Below, one piece after another: positions 48,601 through 59,466 of a DNA stretch of 64,000 nucleotides. Made by a program: the position numbers and the translations under genes. How positions within the stretch are numbered: the stretch's first letter is position 1; each line of letters opens with the position of its first letter. The notes below the pieces were generated by a model. That model saw nothing but the letters and a program-made list of their open reading frames with translations, had not been told where the DNA came from and did not search any database. Source of the DNA: Mallotus nudiflorus (taxonomy: Eukaryota > Streptophyta > Magnoliopsida > Malpighiales > Euphorbiaceae); assembly GCA_947683625.1 (NCBI GenBank), contig CANTUR010002292.1, positions 32,487 through 96,486 on the forward strand, given 5' to 3'.

Positions 48601-49076
48601 TCCACTGACGTATCCCTAACCAATGCCAAATATCCCTGACAACCTTTCCTCAATAACTTCCTAGCCGTAATAACAGAAATAAGATTATGAGGTGCTGAAC
48701 TCCTATCACCAACAAACTTAAAATCTACTTCACCAGGAATTCTAAAAATCACCTCCTTATTCCTGCAATCAACCACGGCAAAGTGCTGAGACAACCAATC
48801 CATTCCCAAAATAACATCGAACTCCATCACATCCAACAAAATCAAATCAACGGGTAATTCTCTATCTCCCACGAGAACTGGACAACCAGAAAGAACAATA
48901 TCGGCGTCCAAAGAATCGCTCAGAGGAGTGGCAACAGACAAAGGAAAAGCCATCCTCGAAGCTTGCCAACAAGATTTAGAAGCAAAAACAGGAGAAACAA
49001 ATGAATGCGTGGCACCCGGATCAAACAAAACCAAAGCATCCAGGTAACAAACAAAACCAAAGCATCCAGGTAACAA
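45672..49076 (-). CDS. Ty3-gypsy chromovirus Pol: protease, RT, RNase H, integrase, chromodomain
   Basis: A continuous 1,134-codon frame, not a natural start: it opens at a TTG just after a frame-breaking duplication. The first ATG is internal, and the true protein would be cut from a Gag-Pol precursor. Protease: DPGATHSF at residues 19-26, with proline in place of the usual serine/threonine after the catalytic Asp, a variant I recall from plant elements. RT about 200-400, with FIDD at 353-356. RNase H with D502, E539, D564 and D607. Integrase zinc finger H719, H726, C756, C759; catalytic D789, D850 and E886, with the D-E spacing of exactly 35 residues. A chromodomain-like end (about 1080-1130, FQVRQLRSKQIPMVKVLW) places it in the Tekay/Del chromovirus clade. 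All visible catalytic residues are present. Confidence 0.93.
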   Translation of the reverse strand: MLPGCFGFVCYLDALVLFDPGATHSFVSPVFASKSCWQASRMAFPLSVATPLSDSLDADIVLSGCPVLVGDRELPVDLILLDVMEFDVILGMDWLSQHFAVVDCRNKEVIFRIPGEVDFKFVGDRSSAPHNLISVITARKLLRKGCQGYLALVRDTSVEKLSLTDVPVACEFPDVFPEELPGLPPHREIEFCIDVVPGTTPVSMTPYRMAPAELRELKEQLQELLDKGFIRPSVSPWGAPVLFVKKKDGTLRLCIDYRELNKVTVKNKYPLPRIDDLFDQLQGAQFFSKVDLRSGYHQLRISEADIPKTAFRTRYGHYEFLVMSFGLTNTPVAFMDLMNRVFRPYVDQFVVVFIDDILVYSRSMEEHVYHLRIVLQTLRDHQLYAKFSKCDFWMENVSFLGHVVSKEGIRVDPQKVEAVSEWPRPTSVTEIRSFLGLAGYYRRFVQDFSKIAAPMTRLTQKNVRFEWSEACENSFQLLKEKLTTAPVLALPNSVDKFTVYCDASRIGLGCVLMQNGRVIAYASRQLKKHEQNYPTHDLEMAAVIFALKIWRHYLYGVTCEIFTDHKSLKYIFQQRDLNLRQRRWLELLKDYDCEILYHPGKANVVADALSRKSSGSLAHIGVERRPLIQELHLMVDQGLMMKISRSGGLLAQFKVRSVLRDRIKAAQSRDPILEELAENVRAGKFTDFTLDDDGVLWISGRLCVPDVDDLREEILEEAHSTAYSVHPGVTKMYHSIRDLYWWDGLKKDVADYVAKCLTCQQVKAEHQKPSGKLQPLPIPEWKWERIAMDFVVGLPRSKDGYDSIWVIVDRLTKSAHFLPVRATYSVARLAKLYVKHIVCLHGVPVSIVSDRGSVFTSRFWQKLQEAMGTRLDFSTAFYPQTDGQSERTIQTLEDMLRMCVLDLGGSWDDHLSLVEFAYNNSYHSSIGMAPYEALYGRKCRSPLSWDEIGERALTGPEMVQDAAEKVAVIKRRLETAVSRQKSYADPKRRDVEFQVGDFVFLKVSPMKGVMRFGRKGKLAPRYIGPFEILERVGTVAYRLDLPPSMSQVHPVFHISMLRKYISDPSHVLQPDSVEVSEDLTFVEEPVAIVDFQVRQLRSKQIPMVKVLWRSDRVEEHTWETKAEMRASYPYLFPS
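49023..49074 (-). repeat. 26-bp tandem duplication at the gag/protease boundary
   Basis: The unit at 49023-49048 is repeated exactly at 49049-49074. Because 26 is not a multiple of three it puts the protease frame out of step with gag. The older copy (near 57870-57905) has one unit. Confidence 0.9.
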
Positions 49077-49078
49077 AC

Positions 49079-50440
49079 AGAAAGAATACCTGCCACGACT
49101 GCATTAGATGCCTGAGCATCTAGCGGAGTCAGATGGAAGACTCTGGCCTGGCCTCAACCTCCCTGCTGACTGGTAGAAGTCTGGCCAACACCTCGGGTAC
49201 CTCCTCTCGTACCTCTACCACGACTCTGCTGTGGAACAAACTGAGTAGAACTCTGATGCTGAGCTGGTGGTAACTGAAATGGCACGGGTGCTGCACTAGC
49301 AATCGACTGCTGTGGGAATCGTGGAATCTGCTGCTGCTGATACCTATAATAAGGACAAGATCTGGCAATATGTCATGTCTGCCCGCATCTGAAACATGTC
49401 AACGGTGTCAGATAACACGGTCCTTGATGGACTCTACCACAAGTCTGACAAACACTGGCCGCTGATCCAGAACTACGACCACTGCTGCTGCTCGAAGCAC
49501 CTGACCCAAATCTAAACGATCTACGCTGACCTCCACGACCATGTCTACTGCTCCGATGCACTCGCTGCTGCTGTCTCTGACTCTGCTGAGTCAAACCTCG
49601 CTGCTGACTACTCGATCCAACATGAAAACTCGAATACGGAGTAGCCTGCAATCCACTCGACTGAACTCCCAACTGGTAATAATCAGGCATCGCTCCCTGC
49701 CTAACTAACCTCAGCTCGATCTCCTTAGCTAGCTCAATCACAGACTCCAGAGTAAGACCTGCTGTAGGCATACCAGCAAAGCTGAATCCAAACCAGTAAC
49801 GTACGTAGTAACAACGAAATACTGATCTCGTATCAGATCCTCAGCATATCTACCCAGACGAAGAAACTCTCGGGTATACTCCTCTACTGATCGATCTCCA
49901 CGAGAAATACTGGTCAGACGAAGACGATAACTCAAACGAAGAGGCTCTGGACAAAATCTCCTCATGAATCGCTCTCGAAACTGAGCCCATGACATCGTCA
50001 TCATAAAGGGCTGGATCATCTGAATGAACCAATCCAAAGCTGATCCCTCGACAGACAACTCAACAATCATGATCCTCTGGTACTCGGTATGAGCAGTCCG
50101 AGTCCTAGTCTCAATCGCATGCAGAAAATCTAAAGGATCAGAAGTACCATCAAACGTAATCCTGCCAACTCGGGCATAGAACAAAGCTGCCTCAGGGTCA
50201 GACATACCTTGCTGATAGGCAGGCTGAACAACAGGAGGAACAGGAATATCAAATTCAGGCTCAACAGGCTCCTCGTCCTGTAACTCTCTCTGCCTACGAC
50301 GACCTGCCGCTCCTCGAGGTCTACCCCTGCCACGACCTCTACGTCTAAATGGCTGCTCAGGAGGTAAAACCTCGTCCTGAAAAGACTCATCATCCTCGGC
50401 CTCAACGACCGGTGGAGCGACACGCGCTCGCCCTCCTCAT
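49079..50440 (-). pseudogene. Broken gag of the young chromovirus
   Basis: Gag starts at the ATG at 50440-50438. An Arg/Gly-rich N-terminus is followed by the retrotransposon Gag core (MSDPEAALFYARVG at 50205 onward) and a Ser/Gln/Arg-rich linker, then a CCHC zinc knuckle near 49400-49360. Lesions seen by comparison with the older copy: an extra G just after the start (about 50432), a 1-base loss near 49780, a stop replacing glycine in the zinc knuckle (49373-49375), a stop near 49154-49156 (CGA to TGA), and the 26-bp duplication. Gag would normally form the particle shell and bind RNA; this copy cannot make it. Confidence 0.85.
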
Positions 50441-50619
50441 ACTGAAAAGACAAACGGAAAGATTCAGACAAAACAGACAACGGAGGAATAACGCTGAAAA
50501 CTACAGCAAGGAATACTTATTAAGACATACTCGAACCTAATACACTGCAGTAGTCCAACAGAAAACACAACTTAAAAACTAGGGCCACAACTCACATAAC
50601 TAAGCCCTGACACAGAACT

Positions 50620-50671
50620 CCATTCTGATACGAACTTCGCTCTGATACCAACTTCGCTCTGATACCAACTT
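50620..50671 (-). other. Tandem triplet of the tRNA-iMet primer binding site
   Basis: Three 17-bp units precede the 5' LTR: 50654-50670 and 50637-50653 are identical (minus strand contains TTGGTATCAGAGCGA) and 50620-50636 is degenerate. The unit next to the LTR is the expected primer site; the older element (about 59450-59466) has one, with a mutated base. Confidence 0.9.
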
Positions 50672-53600
50672 TGTCACGACCCAAAACAGGAGTCATGACC
50701 GGCGCTAGGGAACGGGAGTTCTTTTCGAATCCGGAACCCGTAGCAAGCCTAAAAAAATAAAAATAAATCATGCAATAACAATAACCAAATAATATATATG
50801 TGCAGCGGAAATAAAAATCATAATATCATAAATATTACAATATCATCCATCTCAACTGGATATAATTCAAAACTCATCACATCGCATATATAATCTCATA
50901 AATGTATAATCTTTATACAAATCCAGTTTTACTATAATACATCTCTTTAAAACAAATACTTTAATTCACAACTACTGAAAATCACAACTACTGAAAATCA
51001 CAACTACTGCAGTGTCTAGATAAAATAAATAAGACTCAAGTATACAATTTACATAAAGAAGCCGGGGCGGAAGAAATCCGGCGTATCGACCTGCTACTGA
51101 GGTCTGAGGAAGTTGACTCTCCTGAAAAATAGTCAACGGAGGGGAGTCAGACCTCACTGAGTGAATTACTATAGTATATATACATACACTCTAAGTGATA
51201 ATGCGTACAGTCAACAGTATATGAGTAATATGTATATATACAGGCAAGTTCATACAGATGCAGAAAAATCATTTTATATATTTTGTCTGAAAATCAACTT
51301 TTATGAAGGATTATATAGAACCCTAGAATATCGCAACCTCAGAAAATAGTGTTAAACAACACTCTAGCCATACAGGCTCACTGATTCCAAATATATCCAC
51401 TTAATCCATTTGGACAGTAGACTGGCCCCGAGACACTAAGTCAACCGAGCTCCAGCAGTCTGACTGCCAGTGTGATTGGCCCCGAGACACTTGGTCAACC
51501 GAGCTCCAGCAATCACACCCCAAACCACATCTCACATATCAATAATCATAATCAAATCAATATCCACAAATAAGTTAGTAATATAGCCTAAATACTATAG
51601 GCGTACCGGTACGTACTCGGTCCTAGTGCTGCCCACTAGGTAGCACGTTCTATTGATATCCTTCATTCTTAAATATAAAACATTCATTCACAAAAATAAA
51701 TGATGCATGGATATAAATGAAATAGCAATATAAACCATATATATACCGAAAATATACCAAACATAAACCAGGTATATTTTGAGTATATATATGTCAAATA
51801 AATCCAATCAAATCACAAATTAAATTAAAAATATATTTAAAAACATTTTAAATATATTTTATTAATAAAACATGTATATAATTTATTATATACCAAAAAT
51901 ATACCAAAAATATACTTGAATATAAATCATGTTATTTATGCATATTCAGTCAAAATAAAACATGCATTTTCTAAATCATGCATCCTAAGCATATATATAT
52001 AATATAGTAACTCACCTAATGCGCTCCACGAGACAGGTCCGACGGGCCTGGTCCACTAACCCTCGGTCTCGGCGCAACTAAATAAGAAATAATTACTCGA
52101 CATCAGAATAACCCTAACAGAAATCCTAGAATTCAATCTAGAGTATTAAATACAGAATCGAAAATTAGGGTTCGACTGGATATCACGTTTTACGAGAATT
52201 CTACCGAAAATCCGGCAGAACCTCCCCTGTAAAACGGACATCTCTCTACTCAAAAGAGTAGAGCCGACCCTGCAAAGAAAATACACTTCAAAAATAACAC
52301 CACAATCAATCACAACCCCTCGGTCGGACTCCAGACTACAATCTGTCGACCGGGGTCCACAAACACAGAATATATATTCAAATATACCAAAAATATCCTT
52401 AAATCATAAAAATACATTTCATACGTAGAAATTACATAATAAATCTTGAAACACTATAAAAACTGATTAAAACTCATTTTATTAGAAAAACCGTATATTA
52501 TATATATAATTGAAAATAATTCCCGAAAAATAGTTTTAATTAGTTAAAAATACCAAATATTTTGTAGAAATCATTTTTATACCTTAATTAAATATTAAAA
52601 CCAATTAAATTACATTTTTAGACAATTTAGGGTAAAATTACCAAAATACCCCTATATATATATATATACCTATATTACTTCAAAAATTCACCAAAAATCA
52701 TACAATTATCCAAAATTAATTTTCTCAACATTTTTATCAATAATATCAATATTTAAACTCAATTAACCAATTAAATTCAAATAAAAACACAATTAACTTA
52801 ATTTTACAAAATCACATAAACTTCAATAATTAACAATAAATACTTAGAAATTCATAAAAATTCCAAATAAATTCCTATAATTCATTTCAACACCTAATTC
52901 AACCATAAACTCCAATTTCATAATTTAAATAATTAATTTCCGAAAATTAGAAAATAATATTAAAATATTCAAAAATACCCAAAAATCCAAACAACCTCCA
53001 AAAATTCTGTAAAAATTCATACATGAAGATTAAGCTACCAGGAACAACATTTGTGAAGGAAGTTTCCATGAATCATCCAAATCGAAGCTCAAAAAAAATC
53101 AAAAACCAAAAGAGGCCGAAAACTTCAAATCGAAACCTAAGCAATTCTAGACCATTTTAGCTCAAACCAAAGCTAGAATAACACTCACCGGAGCTCAAGG
53201 AGAAGATAGAGACCGGCGGTGTCGAAAACGGTGGCCGGAGGAGGGAGAAACGACGGTGGGAAAATGTGGTGGCCGGCGCGCGGGAGAAGGGAAGAAGAAG
53301 AAGAAGAAAAAGAAAAAGAAGAAAAGGAAAGAGAAAGGAAAAGAAAAAGAAAGAAAAAAAGGAAAAGAAAAAAAAAGAAAAAAAATAAAATAAATTAAAA
53401 TAATTAAATATTAATAAATAATTAATAATAAAATAATAAATTTTAATAATTTAATAATAAATAAAATAATCAAATAATAATAAATAAATAATAAAATATT
53501 AGGGTAATAATAAACCCTAATTAAATAAATATACACACACAAGCTTTATTTAATAATTTAAAAATATGTATGAGTTCATGCAAACCCGTAAATACATTTA

Positions 53601-53813
53601 AAATAATTAATCATACATTGTTTACGTGAAAATTTCCCCGATAATGAAAGTCCCGGGAAAATTTTACGTAAAATACTGAAAATAATAGACAGTAATTAAA
53701 ATAGGTTTAAAATACATATTAACTCATAAAAACATCCTATAATGCATAAAAATTATTGACACTGTATATCCCGGTACAGTGTAAAAATTATTTTAAAAAC
53801 ACGGGATATTACA
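50672..53813 (-). repeat. 5' LTR of the young chromovirus
   Basis: It is nearly identical to 42475-45617 and would carry the promoter for genomic RNA. On the minus strand a TATA-rich zone is followed by the GC-rich exon-like block, which ends at donor-like site 1 (near 53184). The A/G-rich tract on the plus strand at about 53281-53390 is a C/T-rich tract in transcript sense. Confidence 0.95.
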
Positions 53814-54039
53814 CACTCCGACAGCCTCTGATCGGCAGAACGGACGGAGATGGTGAAGGTGGGTGTCAGCTTGTAAGGGGGAGGATGAGTGGCAGTGGTT
53901 GTAAATTTGATGAACTTTATTTTTTTTGTATATATATATATATATATAACTTTAACTTTAAATATTATAATATATTAATATTATATTCAAAATAATTATA
54001 CTCCACATGTTAAAATATCCAACCAATATTCATATACAT

Positions 54040-54040
<1 letters not shown>

Positions 54041-54108
<68 letters not shown>
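54041..54108. repeat. (CA)n(TA)n microsatellite in the old LTR
   Basis: A short CA run passes into a TA run of more than 25 units inside the last piece of the old element's 3' LTR. It is absent at this length from the other copies, so it expanded after insertion. Confidence 0.9.
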
Positions 54109-54117
<9 letters not shown>

Positions 54118-54464
54118 TTAATTTAATAAAAATGTATAATATGTACTTAATTAAAATAACCCTAATTATTAAATATGTATATATATATGCATGTATATGT
54201 ATATATTTTAATACGATAATTAAAATCGTGCATGGACTCATGAAAATACATAAAACTGACTAATATAATTAATAATTATTTATTTAGGTTTTAATTTTCC
54301 TGAAAATAAAATTCTCGAAAAAATTTTACATAAGAAACTTAAAATAATTAAAAATAACTTTAATAAATAACAAACTAATTAAATAATCAAATATATTTAT
54401 CAAAATTATTAACACTGCATATCTCGATGCAGTTTAAAATTATTTAAAATCTCAGGATATTACA

Positions 54465-54480
54465 ATCTTCCCCCCTTATA
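54465..54480 (-). other. Polypurine tract of the old chromovirus
   Basis: The minus strand reads AAGGGGGGAAGAT next to the LTR end at 54464. It has the same position and type as in the young element. Confidence 0.75.
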
Positions 54481-54521
54481 AGAATTTGTCCTCGAATTCT
54501 AGAAAAAGAAGATATACAAAA

Positions 54522-57500
54522 TCAGGAAGGGAAGAGATACGGGTAAGAAGCTCGCATCTCAGCTTCAGTCTCCCACGTATGCTCCTCTACCCTGTTGTTG
54601 CGCCACAGAACCTTAACCATCGGAATTTACTTCGATCGCAACTGTCGAACTTGATAATCAACGATCGCTACAGGTTCTTCTACAAATGTCAGATCTTTAT
54701 TCACTTCAACGCTGTCGGGCTGCAACACGTGTGAAGGGTCTGAGACATACTTCCTCAGCATCGAGATATGAAATATTGGATGCACTTAAGACATACTCGG
54801 AGGCAAAGCCAACCGATATGCAACAGTGCCAACTCTCTCTAGAATCTCGAATGATCCGATATATCTCGGTGCTAATTTACTCTTCCTGCCAAATCTCATT
54901 ACACCCTTCATCGGAGACACCTTCAGGAAAATAAAGTCTCAAACTTGAAACTCCACATCTTTGCACCTAGGATTCGCATAGCTCTTTTGCCTATTAACTA
55001 CGGTCTCTAATTTATGCTTGATCATAGCGACTTTCTCTGCAGCATCCTGAACCATCTCAGGTCCAATCAAAGCTCTCTCACCAATCTCATCCCAACTCAG
55101 AGGGGATCTACACTTCCTTCCATATAAAGCCTCGTATGGTACCATCCCAATACTGCTATGGTAGTTGTTATTATATGCAAACTCTACGAGTGACAAATGA
55201 TCATCCCAGCTACCTCCCAAATCCAAAACACACATTCTTAACATATCTTCCAGTGTCTGGATCATCCACTCAAACTGACCATCTGTCTGAGAATGAAAAG
55301 CAATACTGAAGTCCAACCTAGTGCCCATCACTTCCTGTAACTTCTGCCAAAAATGAGAGGTAAATACTAAACCTTTGTCTGACATAATGGACACAGGTAC
55401 TCCATGAAGGCACACAATATGCTTCACATATAGCTTCGCCAATCTAGCCACAAAATAGGTGGCTTTCATAGACAAGAAATGTGCAGACTTAGTCAACCTG
55501 TCTACAATCACCCAGATGGAATTGTATCCATCCTTAGAACGAGGTAAACCGACCACAAAATCCATAGTTATCCTTTCCCACTTCCACTCAAGAATAGGAA
55601 GAGGCTGAAGCTTCCCAAAAGGCTTTTGATGCTCAGCTTTTACTTGCTAACACGTCAAGCACTTAGTAACATAATCAACGACATCCTTTTTCAGTCCGTC
55701 CCACCAGTACAAGTCTCTGATACTGTGGTACATCTTAGTGACACCCGGATGTACGCTATAAGTTGTAGAATGTGCTTCCTCTAGGATCTCTTCTCTCAAA
55801 TTATCCATATCAGGAAAACACAATCTACCACTAATCCACAAAACACCATCATCATCGAGTGTGAAATTAGTGAACTTCCCTACATGGACATTCTTTGCAA
55901 GCTCTTCTAGAATAGGATCTCGGCTCTGAGCTGCCTTAATCCTATCTCTCAGTACAGATCACACCTTAAACTGAGCTAGCAGTCCACCTGATCTACTAAG
56001 CTTCATCATCAGACCTTAATCCACCAACAGATGTAACTCCTGGATCAACAATCTCCTCTCCACATTGATATAAGCAAGACTATCTGAGGACTTCCTATTC
56101 GAGGCATCTGCTACCACATTAGCCTTGCCTGGATGATATAAAATCTCATAGTCATAATATTTCAATAGTTCCAACCATCTCCTCTGCCTCATATTCAAAT
56201 CTCTCTGCTGGAAGATGTACTTAAGGCTCTTTTGATCAGTAAAAATCTCACAGGTCACCCCATACAGATAATGTCTCCAAATCTTGAGAGCAAAGATCAC
56301 TACAAGCCATCTCAAGGTCATGTGTAGGATAGTTCTGCTCATGATTCTTTAAATGTCTCGAAGCATAGGCTATCACTCTATCATTCTGCATCAACACACA
56401 ACCAAGGCCAACTCTAGAGGCATCATAATACACTGTGAACTTGTCTACACCGTTAGGCAAAGCTAACACTGGAGTTGTGGTCAACTTCTCTTTTAGCAAC
56501 TGAAAACTATTCTCACAAGCTTCAGACCACTCAAATCTTACATTCTTCTGAGTCAAGCAAGTCACAGGAGCTATAATTCTAGAAAAATCCTGCATAAACC
56601 TCCTATAGTACTAGGCTAAACCCAGAAAACTTTGAATCTCCGTAACAAAAGTCGATCTAGGCCACTCATACACTTCCTCAATCTTCTGTGGATCAACCTA
56701 GATACCTTCTTTAGACACCACGTGTCCAAGAAAAGAAACACTCTCTATCCAGAAATCACACTTTGAGAATTTAGCATAAAGCTGATGCTCTCTCAGTGTC
56801 TGTACTACAATCCTCAAGTGATATACATGCTCCTCCATACTCCTCAAATACACCAGTATATCATCAATGAAGACTACCACAAACCGATCCATATATGGTC
56901 TGAATACCCTGTTCATTAGGTCCATAAAAGCTGCTGGTGCGTTAGTCAAGCCAAAAGACATCACCAGAAACTCATAATGACCATATCGAGTGTAGAATGC
57001 CATTTTAGGAACATCGGCTTCACTGATCCGCAACTGATGATAACCCGACCTCAGATCAATCTTAGAAAAGTACTGTGCACCTTGTAGCTGATCAAACAAG
57101 TCATCTATCCTCGGGAGAGGATACTTGTTCTTCATTGTCACCTTGTTCAGCTCTCTGTAGTCAATGTACAATCTCAGGGTACAATCCTTCTTCTTCACAA
57201 ACAGGACTGGTGCACTTCAAGGAGAAACACTGGGTCTGATGAAACCCTTATCTAACAACTCTTGCAACTGCTCCTTCAACTCTTTCAACTCTGTAGGACC
57301 TATTCTGTAGGGTGGCATAGATATAGGGGTAGTGCCTGGAACCACATCTATACAAAACTTAATCTCTCTGTGAGGTGGTAAACTTGGCAACTCCTTAGGA
57401 AAAACATCAGGAAACTCATAGGTAATAGGAACATCTGTGAGTGACAACTTCTCCACTGAAGTATCCCTGACTAATGCCAAATATCCCTGACAACCTTTCC

Positions 57501-57921
57501 TCAATAATTTTCTAGCCGTAATAGCAGAAATGAGATTCTGAGGTGCTGAACTCCTATCACCTACAAACTTAAATTCTTCTTCACCAGAAATTCTGAAAGT
57601 CACCTCTTTACTCTGACAATCCACTATGGCATAGTGCTGAGATAACCAATCTATACCTAGAATAACATCAAACTCCATCACATCCAACAAAATCAAATCA
57701 GTAGATAATTCTCTACCTCCCATGAGAATTGGACAACCAGAAAGAACAATATCAGTGTCCAAAGAATCACTTAAAGGAGTGGCAACAGACAAAGAAAAAG
57801 CCATCCTTAAAGCTTGCCAACAAGACTTGGAAGAAAAAACAGGAGAAACGAATGAATGCGTGGCACCCGGATCAAACAGAACCCATGCATCCAGGTAACA
57901 AATAGAAATAATACCTGCCAT
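54522..57921 (-). pseudogene. Decayed pol of the old chromovirus
   Basis: It is co-linear with the young element's Pol. Protease (DPGATHSF again), RT with FIDD, RNase H, integrase and the C-terminal region are all recognisable in pieces (57921-57217, 57198-56698, 56595-56016, 55841-55647, 55565-54939). At least eight premature stops, for example near 57217, 56697, 56612, 56017, 55646, 54940 and 54787, and a frameshift near 56300 break it. Nearly all the stops come from Gln, Arg, Trp or Gly codons by C-to-T or G-to-A changes, as expected from long cytosine methylation. Confidence 0.92.
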
Positions 57922-57924
57922 GAC

Positions 57925-59268
57925 TGTATTGGATGCCTGAGCATCCTACTGAGTGAGATGGAAGACTCTGGCCTATCCTCGACCTCCAAGTTGGCTGGTA
58001 TAAGCCTAGCCAACACCTTTAGCACCTCCTTTAGTACCTCTACCACAACCCTGCTGGGGAACAAGTTGAGTAGAACTCTGATGCTGGGCTGGAGGCAACT
58101 GAAAAGGAACTGGTGCAGCATTAGCAATCGACTGCTAAGGAAATCACGGAATCTGCAGCTACTGAAACCCGGAATAAGGACACCATCTAGCATAATATCC
58201 CGTCTGCCTGCATCTGAAACACGTTAGTAGTGTCATATAACATGGTCCTTGATGGACTCTACCGCAGGTCTGGAAAACACTAGTAGTTGATCCAAAGCTA
58301 CGACCACTACTGCTGCTCGAAGCACCTAACCCGAGTCTGAATGGTCTACACTGACCTCCATGGCCATGTCTACTACTCCAATGTACCCACTGCTGCTGTC
58401 TCTGACTTTGCTGAGCTGGACCTCTTTGCTAACTACTAGATCTAATATGGAAACTCGAGTATGGAGTAGCCTGGAATCCACCTAACTGTACATCCTACTA
58501 GTAATAATCAGGCATAGCTCCCTGCTTGACTAGCCTCAGCTCAATCTCCTTGGCCAACTCAATCACCGACTCCAGAGTAAGGCCCGCTGTAGGCATACCA
58601 GCAAATGCAGAACCTAATCTAGTGACGTAGGTAATGACTGTGAAGTACTGGTCTCGTATAAAATCCTTTATAAATCTACCGAGTCGGAGGAACTCTCGAG
58701 TATACTCCTTAATAAATCTATCACCACAAGAAATACTGGTCAATCGGGGTCGATAACTCATACGAAGCAGCTCTGGGCAGAATCTCCTCATGAATCGCTC
58801 GCTGAACTGAGCCCAGGTCATTGTCATCATGTACAGCTGGATCATCTGAATGAACCAGTCCAAGGCTGGTCCCTTAACAGAAAGCTCAATGATCATGATC
58901 CGCTGGTACTCGGTGTGAGCAGTCTGAGTCCTAGTCTCGATCGCATGTAAGAAGTCTAGAGGATGAAAAGTCCCATAAAAAGTAATCTTGCCAACTTTGG
59001 CATAAAATAGAGCTGCCTCAGGGTCAGACATACCCTGCTGATAGGCAGGCTGAACTACCGGAGGTACAGGAACATCCTCGTACTCAGGCTCTACAGGCTC
59101 CTCATCCTATATCTCTTTCTGTCTACAGTGACCTGCCGCTCCTCGAGGTCTACCTTTGCCATGACCTCTATGTCTAACTGGTGACTCAAGAGGTAAAACC
59201 TCATCTTAGAAGGACTCATCATCCTTGGCCTCAACGACCAATGGAGCGACAAGTGCTCGCCTCCTCAT
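57925..59268 (-). pseudogene. Decayed gag of the old chromovirus
   Basis: The start is at 59268-59266. The N-terminal Arg/Gly-rich part has stops (near 59206 and 59110), and the core frame is open at 59031-58498. A zinc knuckle near 58230-58190 keeps its first cysteines, but the histidine position reads tyrosine. It lacks the 1-base loss and the 26-bp duplication of the young copy, so those arose on the young lineage. Confidence 0.85.
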
Positions 59269-59449
59269 TCTAAAAAGACAAACAGAAGGATTCAGAAAAA
59301 ATAGGCAACATAGGATAACGTAGAAAACTAAATCAAGGAATACTTATCAAGACATACTCGAACCTAATTCACTGCAGTAGTTTCAAAGAAAACATAACAC
59401 CGAAAACTAGGGCCACAACTCACAAAACTAAGGCCCTAACACAAAACTT

Positions 59450-59466
59450 CGCTTTGATACCAACTT
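59450..59466 (-). other. Primer binding site of the old chromovirus (mutated)
   Basis: On the minus strand this reads TTGGTATCAAAGCGAAG next to the 5' LTR: the initiator Met tRNA site with one G-to-A change. Confidence 0.75.

Larger units (their letters stand above)
42475..53813 (-). mobile_element. Complete young Tekay/Del-type chromovirus, TSD CACTC
   Basis: CACTC at 42470-42474 recurs at 53814-53818, flanking an 11,339-bp element with LTRs of 3,143 and 3,142 bp, a tRNA-iMet primer binding site, a polypurine tract and gag-pol in the order gag, protease, RT, RNase H, integrase, chromodomain. By eye the LTRs differ at about eight substitutions and a few 1-2-bp indels, roughly 0.3%, so the insertion is recent. 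It sits in the 3' LTR of an older family member. pol is open but gag is broken, so it needs a helper for Gag. Confidence 0.95.
27107..54464 (-). repeat. 3' LTR of the old chromovirus, in four pieces
   Basis: LTR pieces are 27107-27548, 36868-37808, 41068-42474 and 53819-54464. Each join is explained by an insertion flanked by a 5-bp duplication (CAGAC, ATTAG, CACTC). The LTR starts TGTCACG and ends in GGATATTACA on the plus strand, so it is minus-oriented. The final piece ends next to a polypurine tract at 54465 onward. Confidence 0.85.

Noticed and set aside
49074..49076. True translation start of Pol at the TTG
   Set aside because: The frame opens there only because of the 26-bp duplication; chromovirus Pol normally continues from Gag.
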